Positions 58,785 to 64,000 of a stretch of 64,000 nt of DNA are shown piece after piece. The notes beneath the pieces are model-generated. The model was not told the DNA's origin. It made no database searches and worked only from the letters and a program-made list of their open reading frames with translations. How positions within the stretch are numbered: position 1 is the stretch's first letter; every line of letters starts with the position of its first letter. The DNA lies in contig CAVUIU010000002.1 in the NCBI GenBank assembly GCA_963741615.1, forward strand, positions 49,555 through 113,554, written 5' to 3'. This DNA comes from UBA9676 sp963741615. Its GTDB lineage: Bacteria > Actinomycetota > Actinomycetes > Streptosporangiales > Streptosporangiaceae. Both the position numbers and the translations under genes were made by a program.

Positions 58785-61180
58785 CCGGCGACCGGGTGTT
58801 CCGCGCGAGCAGGGTGTACCTGGGCTGGCAGTACGCCCAGGCACATCCCGATCCGGGGCCGCCGCCCCGGCGCCCCACCCCCGCCGAGCAGGAGCAGCTG
58901 AACCCGGGCTGGCTGGCGGCGCAGCGGCGGGAGGAAAGACTGCTCAGCCGGTACTGGAAGGTGCTGGCCGGCGCGTGCCTGGCAGCGACCGCGCTGGTGC
59001 TCGTCCTCGGCAATGCCGGGCTGCTGAATCCGGCGCTCACCGGCCTGGCGGCGGCCGCCTTCCTGACCCCGGCCGGCCTGGGCGGGCGGGCTGTCTGGCG
59101 CGGTCACCGGGAGCTGCGGGCGACCGTCGAGGCGGAGGTGCGCCGGGTCGCGGCCGCCCGGGATGCGCAGGAGTACCAGTTGTTCGGCCGGCTGGAGGAT
59201 CACGCCCAGCGGTTCCGTGACTGGCAGTCATGCCAGCAGGCGTTCGCCCGGCAGCCGCTGTGGTACCCGGTCGCGCTTCCGGACGGAATCGACCGGGTGG
59301 ACGTCGCGGGTGGCACACTGGCCGGCTGGTCCGCCCTGCTCACCATGGTCGCCGTGGCCAGGCTGGCGACCGGCGGCGAGGTGACCGTGGTCGATCTGTC
59401 CGAGGGTGCCGTCGCCAGTGACCTGGTGGCCCTGGCCGGCGACATGGGGATCCGGCCGCTGGTGTGGGTCCTGCCCGGTGACCTGCCACGGCTCGACCTG
59501 GGGGTGGGTATGCCCGCCGAACCGCTCGCCGATGTGCTGGCGGTCACCGCGTCCGCCGGCCAGGCCGCTGGTGGCGGGCCCGACCCGGCTGGCGACCACG
59601 CCATCGTGGAGCGGGTCATCGGCGCGCTGGGGGAGGGAGCGGGGATTGCGAGCGTCACCGCTGGCCTGCGGGCTCTCGCCCAGGTTGGCGACCCGCGCCA
59701 GGACGTCGGGGCGGGCTTGCTCACCACTTCCCAGCTGGAGCGCGTCGATGGCCTGTTCGGCCGGACCGCGGCCGACCGGGTGGTGATCGAGCGGGCCCTG
59801 GCGCTGGAGGCACGACTGCGTGCGCTGGCCGGGCTCGGCTCCGAACCTGTCCCGCTTCCCCGCAGTGCGCTGCGGGTTATCGCGCTGGACCGGAGCGGGG
59901 CCACCTTCGGTAACACCATGCTCGGGACCTACGTCACCGTGTCCCTGACGCACCTGCTCCGCCAGGCCCCGCCGGGCCGGCCCTGGCGGCATACGCTCTG
60001 CCTGGCCGGCGCGGACAAGCTGCGCGGCGACGTGCTCGACCGGCTGTGCGATGCCTGCGAGAGCACCCGGACCGGGCTGGTGCTCGCCTACCGGTCGATC
60101 CCGGCCCAGGTGAGGGAGAGGCTGGGACGGGGGAACGCGGCGGTCGCGTTCATGCGGCTCGGGAACGCCGAGGACGCCAAGGTGGCCAGCGAGCAGATCG
60201 GGACCGAGCACCGTTTTGTGCTCAGTCAGCTCACCGACACCGTCGGTGCCTCCATCACCGGAACCTCGGGCTGGTCCTACACCAGCACGGTGGGGACCGC
60301 CGACTCCGTCTCGGTCTCGGCATCCACCAGCCGGACCACGGGCCGGAGCCGCGGCCGTGGGCACACCCGGGCCGACGTCGCGCCGTTCGGGCAACGGACC
60401 GGGTCGGGCAGCCGGGATGTGAGCGCATCGCACGGCACCAGCGATTCGGAGTCGGTCACGGAGGGGATCAACGCGAGCACGTCGTGGGGATGGAGCACGT
60501 CCACCGCCATCGGGGCCAACGAGTCGCTCGCGCGAACGGCGCAACGGTCCCGTGAGTTCCTGGTCGAGCCGCATCAGCTGCAGCAGTTGCCGCCGAGCGC
60601 GGTGATCGTCAGCTACTCCTCGCCCGGCGGGCGGCAGGTCGTGCTCGCGGACGCCAATCCGGCGATCCTGGCGCTGCCCACGGTCAGCACGCTGAGCATG
60701 GACGAGGCCCGCCAGGCGCGGGACGCGCAGGCCGGGGCGCCGGCCGGCCGCGCCACCACGGACGGTCCCGCAGGTGACCCGGCGCATGGCCCGGCGGCCG
60801 GCCCGGGCGGCGGCACCACGGATGGTCCGGCGGCCGGCCCGGACGGCGGCACCGCGGACGATCCGGGGCCCGGCCCGGACGGCGGCACCACGGATGGTCC
60901 GGCGGCCGGGCCGGACGGCGGCACCGCAGATGATCCGGGGCCCGGGCCGGACGGCGGCACCCCAGACGATCCGGGGGCCGGGCCGGACGGCGGCACCCCA
61001 GATGATCCGGCAGCCGGCCCGGAGCGATGGCGCCCCGGCGATGGCGCGCCCGGCGCGGCTCCCGCCGGTGACGATCAGCCGTCCGCCCCGATCAGCTGGC
61101 GGTCGAAAAAGGACGGGCCTCCGCCCAACCTCGGCCCGCCCCCGGAACCGCTCGACTGGCGCAAGCACCGCGGTCCGTGA
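58781..61180 (+). CDS. Second degenerate VirD4/FtsK-like protein with Ser/Thr-rich insert and repeat tail
   Basis: The 799-residue product starts in an ATGA overlap. Two helices lie at about residues 60-100. A P-loop-like position, VAGGTLAGWSALLTMV, lacks the Lys. The Walker B equivalent is HTLCLAGADKL, again without Asp-Glu. A coupling-protein-like block follows: GLVLAYRSIPAQVRERLGRG, AAVAFMRLGNAEDAKVASEQ. Residues about 490-590 form a Ser/Thr-rich region (SVSASTSRTTGRSRGRG), and the tail from about 655 to 750 is PDGGT-type repeats. A structural partner of the other two ATPase-like proteins is likely. No known function. Confidence 0.6.
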   Translation: MTGDRVFRASRVYLGWQYAQAHPDPGPPPRRPTPAEQEQLNPGWLAAQRREERLLSRYWKVLAGACLAATALVLVLGNAGLLNPALTGLAAAAFLTPAGLGGRAVWRGHRELRATVEAEVRRVAAARDAQEYQLFGRLEDHAQRFRDWQSCQQAFARQPLWYPVALPDGIDRVDVAGGTLAGWSALLTMVAVARLATGGEVTVVDLSEGAVASDLVALAGDMGIRPLVWVLPGDLPRLDLGVGMPAEPLADVLAVTASAGQAAGGGPDPAGDHAIVERVIGALGEGAGIASVTAGLRALAQVGDPRQDVGAGLLTTSQLERVDGLFGRTAADRVVIERALALEARLRALAGLGSEPVPLPRSALRVIALDRSGATFGNTMLGTYVTVSLTHLLRQAPPGRPWRHTLCLAGADKLRGDVLDRLCDACESTRTGLVLAYRSIPAQVRERLGRGNAAVAFMRLGNAEDAKVASEQIGTEHRFVLSQLTDTVGASITGTSGWSYTSTVGTADSVSVSASTSRTTGRSRGRGHTRADVAPFGQRTGSGSRDVSASHGTSDSESVTEGINASTSWGWSTSTAIGANESLARTAQRSREFLVEPHQLQQLPPSAVIVSYSSPGGRQVVLADANPAILALPTVSTLSMDEARQARDAQAGAPAGRATTDGPAGDPAHGPAAGPGGGTTDGPAAGPDGGTADDPGPGPDGGTTDGPAAGPDGGTADDPGPGPDGGTPDDPGAGPDGGTPDDPAAGPERWRPGDGAPGAAPAGDDQPSAPISWRSKKDGPPPNLGPPPEPLDWRKHRGP
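60774..61022. repeat. 36-base-period repeats coding for a Pro/Gly/Asp-rich tail
   Basis: About six imperfect copies of a 36-base unit code for GPDGGTADDPGP-like dodecapeptides near the end of the 799-residue protein. The period is a multiple of 18, like the other repeats in this window. Confidence 0.8.
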
Positions 61181-61185
61181 CCGCA

Positions 61186-61218
61186 GGCCCGGGCGATCAC
61201 CACCGGTGGTCCCGGGCC
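61186..61218 (+). terminator. Hairpin after the second ATPase-like gene
   Basis: GGCCCGGG (61186-61193) and CCCGGGCC (61211-61218) pair around a 17-base loop that itself contains an ACCACCGGTGGT palindrome. It lies 6 bases after the stop at 61180. Confidence 0.5.
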
Positions 61219-61261
61219 GGGTGGGTGGCTGGCCGGCGGCGGGGTGAGGCAGGATGCTGTC

Positions 61262-61819
61262 ATGCCCTCCCACGTCGCCCTGCTGCGCGGCATCAACGTC
61301 GGCGGCAACAACAAGGTCGCGATGGCAGATCTGCGCGAGGTGGTGGCCTCGCTCGGCCACACCGGTGTCTCGACCTACATCCAGAGCGGCAACGTGCTGT
61401 TCACGGCGCAGGAGGCGGACACCGGCGCCCTCGCGGCCGGCCTGGAGCAGGCCATCGCCCAGGCCTTCGGCCTGAAGCCCCGGGTGATCGTGCTGACCCG
61501 CGCAGAGCTGGCCCAGGTGATCAGCGACAATCCCTACCGGGCCGAGCCGAACCCCAGGTACGTGCACGCGATGTTCTTCAGCGCCGAACCCGGGAAGCAG
61601 CTGCGGGAGTCGATCGCGGCGGCGGAGAAGCAGGCCGCGGAGAAGGGCGGCCGCGACGAGGCCACGGTGGTGGGGCGCACGCTCTTCCTGCACACCCCGG
61701 ACGGTTACGGGCGCAGCGAGCTCGCGGTGCGGCTGGCCAGGGCGGGCGGTGCGGCGGCTGCCGGGACGGCACGCAACTGGGCGACCGTCACCAAGCTCCT
61801 CGCCCTGTGCGACGCCTGA
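61262..61819 (+). CDS. DUF1697 family protein
   Basis: The 185-residue product starts at ATG 61262. It opens VALLRGINVGGNNKVAMADL and contains VSTYIQSGNVLFTA, VIVLTRAELAQVISDNPY and TARNWATVTKLLALCD, all typical of DUF1697. No function is known for the family. It separates the two upstream ATPase-like genes from the third, intact one, and its own promoter is not evident. Confidence 0.88.
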   Translation: MPSHVALLRGINVGGNNKVAMADLREVVASLGHTGVSTYIQSGNVLFTAQEADTGALAAGLEQAIAQAFGLKPRVIVLTRAELAQVISDNPYRAEPNPRYVHAMFFSAEPGKQLRESIAAAEKQAAEKGGRDEATVVGRTLFLHTPDGYGRSELAVRLARAGGAAAAGTARNWATVTKLLALCDA

Positions 61820-61900
61820 ACGGGACCGCCGCACCAGCCCACGGCCACCAACCTGCCAGGGACGGTGGCGCCAGACCGGCCCGGCTGGTATGCACACATC

Positions 61901-63847
61901 GTGACGACAATCCCCGTCTTGGGTGACGGGAACGCCGGCCCGTGGTTCCGGGTCGCATCCCTCACCGCCCCGCGGCCCGCGGGCTCGGCCGAGCAGGACT
62001 TCGTCAGCATCCTGCCTGCCGCGCTCGCCGCCGCCGGCCGGGGGCGGCCGTTCGTGGCCGGCTGGCTGTCCCGGGGCGCCGGCTCGCCACTCGAACTCAT
62101 CACCAACGCAGCCGCCTCGGGACCGGGCCTGGCGCCCCAGCCGCCCGGGCCGCCGCGCGCGAGCGGCCAGGTGCTCCTGTATCCTCCCGGTTCGCGGGGC
62201 GTTCCGGCCGGTGCGGGCTGGCTGGACGCCTGGGACAGCCTGGCGTGGGTGCTGTGCCCGGGCCGCCAGGCCCCGCCGCTGGCCGACGCCACTGCCTCAT
62301 GGACACAGCGGGAACCGCCCCGGCCGACTCTGTTCGAGTCGGCGCTCGCCGCGCTGTTAGGCAGGCCTTTCGGCTGGCTCGTCGTGGCCGAGCCGACGGA
62401 CCTCCTCGATGCCGAGATCGCCGAGCTGCGCCTGCAGGTGAACGTGCTCCGCCGCCACGACGAGGAGACGTCCCGGTTCGGCACCGAGCGCACGGAGCGC
62501 CGTCTGGCGGAACTGGACGCGTTCCGGGAGGCGGGCCTGTGGGATGTGCGGGTCCTGGCCGGGGCCGCCTCCCCGGAGGAGGTGGCGCTGCTGGCGCCGG
62601 TGCTGGTCGGCTCGGCCGATGTGAGTCACCACCCGTACCGGCTCGTGACCGGCCAGGTGCCCTACCGCCTCGTGGATGCGCTGCGGGCCAGGGCGGCTGA
62701 CCCGCTGAGCGAGGCGCTGGCCCCGTTCCCGGCCACCGCGGGCGTGCTGGCCGCACTGCCCGGCCTGCCCAGCCTGGAGGTGCCTGGGGTGCGGGTGGTC
62801 GATGCGGGCTACTTCGACCTCACCAGCGAGGCCGGGAACGCCGGGCAGGCCGGGAACGCCGGTCAGGCCGGGAACGCCGGTCAGGCGGTGGATGCGCTCC
62901 GCCTGGGGATGATCCTCGATGGCCTCGACCGGCCGGTGGGCGAGTTCGGTGTGCCGCTGGCGACCCTGAACCGGCATGCCCTGGTGACCGGTGCCACCGG
63001 GGCCGGGAAATCGCAGACCGTGCGGCATCTGCTGGAGCAACTCGCCGGGGCCGGGCTGCCCTGGCTGGCGATCGAGCCCGTCAAGTCGGAGTACCGGGCG
63101 ATCGCCGGGCGGCTCATCGGCACCGGCCCTGGCCGGGGCGCGCAAGTCACCGTGATCAATCCCGCCGACCCCGCCGCGATCCCGTTCTCGGTCAACCCGC
63201 TCGCCCCCGAGCCGGGTTATCCCGTGCAGGCCCACATCGACATGGTGCGCGCCCTGTTCCTGGCCGCATTCGACGCCGACGAGCCGTTTCCGCAGATCAT
63301 GGCGCAGGCGCTGCAGCGGGTTTACGAGGAGTGCGGCTGGGACGTGGTCACCGGCGGGCAGGTCCCCGGGGCGGCGGCGGGTCCGGTCACCCCCACCCTG
63401 GCCCAGTTGCAGCACGCGGCCCTGGCGGTGATCGAGGAGGTGGGATACGGCGCCCAGCTGCAGGCGGATGTGCGTGGCTTCGTGGACGTCCGGCTGCGCT
63501 CGCTGCGGATCGGCTCGGCGGGGCGCTTTTTCGAGGGTGGCCATCCCGGCGACGTCGCGGCACTGCTGGCTCGCAACGTCGTGCTCGCGATCGAGGACGT
63601 GGCCAACGACGAGGACAAGGCGTTCCTGACACTTTATGAACAAGTCTGCGCTGCTCAGCCGGGGAGGTCAGACCGTTCCGTAGTGGCCGCCTTGAGTGGG
63701 TCATTGCGGATGTTTGGTGTCTGGCCCGCTATGTCTCGCAGGGCCTTGAGGTCACCGAGCTCGATGTTGACCCGGATGCCGCCGTGCACCGCTAGCACCA
63801 CCATGCCGCCCGGATCCGGCCTCGGCCATGGGTCGTCGGTGTCGTGA
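61901..63847 (+). CDS. HerA/FtsK-like ATPase, 3' end replaced by an inserted element
   Basis: Start GTG 61901 is preferred over 61865, though neither has a strong ribosome-binding site. The first 300 residues are an N-terminal domain of unknown role. The ATPase core has an intact Walker A, TGATGAGKSQTVRHLLEQLA, at about residue 363, then AIEPVKSEYRAI, IPFSVNPLAPEPGYPVQAHI and VDVRLRSLRIG. The HerA-type NVVLAIEDVANDEDKAFL segment (Walker B region) is reached at residue about 575. After that the expected sequence stops and 70 unrelated residues follow (LYEQVCAAQPGRS...). The break coincides with a serine recombinase gene end, so the gene is almost certainly truncated by integration. Confidence 0.7.
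   Translation: MTTIPVLGDGNAGPWFRVASLTAPRPAGSAEQDFVSILPAALAAAGRGRPFVAGWLSRGAGSPLELITNAAASGPGLAPQPPGPPRASGQVLLYPPGSRGVPAGAGWLDAWDSLAWVLCPGRQAPPLADATASWTQREPPRPTLFESALAALLGRPFGWLVVAEPTDLLDAEIAELRLQVNVLRRHDEETSRFGTERTERRLAELDAFREAGLWDVRVLAGAASPEEVALLAPVLVGSADVSHHPYRLVTGQVPYRLVDALRARAADPLSEALAPFPATAGVLAALPGLPSLEVPGVRVVDAGYFDLTSEAGNAGQAGNAGQAGNAGQAVDALRLGMILDGLDRPVGEFGVPLATLNRHALVTGATGAGKSQTVRHLLEQLAGAGLPWLAIEPVKSEYRAIAGRLIGTGPGRGAQVTVINPADPAAIPFSVNPLAPEPGYPVQAHIDMVRALFLAAFDADEPFPQIMAQALQRVYEECGWDVVTGGQVPGAAAGPVTPTLAQLQHAALAVIEEVGYGAQLQADVRGFVDVRLRSLRIGSAGRFFEGGHPGDVAALLARNVVLAIEDVANDEDKAFLTLYEQVCAAQPGRSDRSVVAALSGSLRMFGVWPAMSRRALRSPSSMLTRMPPCTASTTMPPGSGLGHGSSVS
62831..62884. repeat. Three 18-base tandem repeats in the HerA-like gene
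   Basis: The unit GCCGGGAACGCCGGTCAG occurs three times (one mismatch in the first copy), coding for AGNAGQ hexapeptides between the N-terminal domain and the ATPase core. Confidence 0.9.
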
Positions 63848-64000
63848 TCAGCGTGAACCCGGATCGCTGAGCGCAGCAGAAACTCATGTCGCCCGGTTTC
63901 GGAGAGGGCATCCCATTGCTCGCCGAAGGTGTGCCCTGTCGGCTGCCAGGAGACCGTCTCTGGCCACGCCGGCTCGGCTCGCAACTTCGCCAGGTCAGCT
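63625..64000. mobile_element. Edge of an integrated element (serine recombinase type)
   Basis: Homology to the HerA-like protein ends near 63628-63632, directly followed by AT-richer sequence (ACTTTATGAACAA). A serine recombinase gene ends at 63655 on the opposite strand. This is the usual layout at an attachment site with the integrase gene at the element's edge. The element continues beyond the window; its other end and size are unknown. Confidence 0.6.
63655..64000 (-). CDS. Serine recombinase/integrase, C-terminal part (partial)
   Basis: The frame is open from the window end to the TGA at 63655-63657, 114 residues. It shows the end of large serine recombinases: a coiled region (ADLAKLRAEPAW), FGEQWDALSETGRHEFLLRS and IRVHAD. 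It then has GGMVVLAVHGGIRVNIELGD and LKALRDIAG. Catalytic and zinc-ribbon domains lie outside the window. It probably catalysed insertion of the element into the HerA-like gene about 25 bases from its stop codon. Confidence 0.75.
   Translation of the reverse strand, partial: ADLAKLRAEPAWPETVSWQPTGHTFGEQWDALSETGRHEFLLRSAIRVHADHDTDDPWPRPDPGGMVVLAVHGGIRVNIELGDLKALRDIAGQTPNIRNDPLKAATTERSDLPG

Noticed and set aside
59228..61897. Minus-strand open frame of 889 codons
   Set aside because: It is antisense to the VirD4-like gene and DUF1697. The sequence is low-complexity Arg/Gly/Pro/Ala without motifs and comes from codon bias and the tandem repeats.
1..64000. tRNA, rRNA, riboswitch and CRISPR signals across the window
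   Set aside because: Intergenic gaps were read on both strands. No cloverleaf, no rRNA sequence, no known riboswitch core and no spaced direct repeats were recognised; a covariance-model scan would be the decisive test.

Overview
The window is high-GC DNA from an actinobacterium. Lineage markers are mycothiol synthase MshD, the orphan regulator GlnR, a four-gene conservon (sensor kinase, roadblock, DUF742, GTPase), an Lsr2-like protein, a SigK/RskA pair, an ECF42/YCII pair, a DivIVA/FilP-like coiled-coil protein and the SseA-DUF1416 sulfur module. GTG starts, 4-base ATGA/GTGA gene overlaps and perfect GC-rich hairpins after genes are common. Genus cannot be fixed from this sequence. I found no rRNA, tRNA or CRISPR array.

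Layout. 0-5.5 kb: the end of a sensor-like gene, a DUF4331 protein with a small Tat-exported partner, a divergent SigK/RskA pair and a MinD/ParA-like ATPase. 6-9.2 kb: two polytopic envelope-type glycosyltransferases. 9.7-14.8 kb: a polyhydroxyalkanoate island with an XRE regulator, a phasin, thiolase and ketoreductase on the minus strand and PHA synthase on the plus strand. 14.8-20 kb: membrane proteins, a VOC protein, a decaying two-gene catabolic remnant (frameshifted M24 hydrolase, truncated cyclase) and a MEDS/anti-sigma sensor protein. 20.1-25.6 kb: a membrane-bound [NiFe]-hydrogenase (small and large subunits, cytochrome b, protease, HypA) with divergent HybE and HypC. 25.9-29.3 kb: a phosphatase, kinase and response-regulator cassette. 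29.2-33.7 kb: ECF42/YCII, the Lsr2-like protein and UDP-sulfoquinovose synthase. 33.7-38.6 kb: a lipoprotein and the conservon. 38.9-45.6 kb: ordinary metabolic and cell-biology genes.

45.6-56.9 kb has the look of conserved actinobacterial core: mshD-glnR, a MoaD-like protein, an ECF sigma/anti-sigma pair, a thioredoxin, then a leader peptide and hairpin ahead of DUF4395-sseA-DUF1416, then a phosphate transporter operon in the order pstB-pstS-pstC-pstA followed by a GntR-like gene. Starting 6 bases after that gene is a set of large VirD4/HerA-like ATPase genes (56.9-63.6 kb). Two have degenerate nucleotide-binding motifs and one has an intact P-loop. The last is cut at about 63.63 kb by the edge of an inserted element whose serine recombinase runs off the window.

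Most noteworthy: the candidate cysteine attenuator upstream of the sulfurtransferase operon; the ATPase trio and its interruption by a serine-recombinase element; a SigK-type promoter that would give a leaderless sigK mRNA; a Cys-to-Asp change at a proximal cluster ligand of the hydrogenase; frameshifts in pstS and the M24 hydrolase; and repeated in-frame 18-base tandem repeats in unrelated genes.
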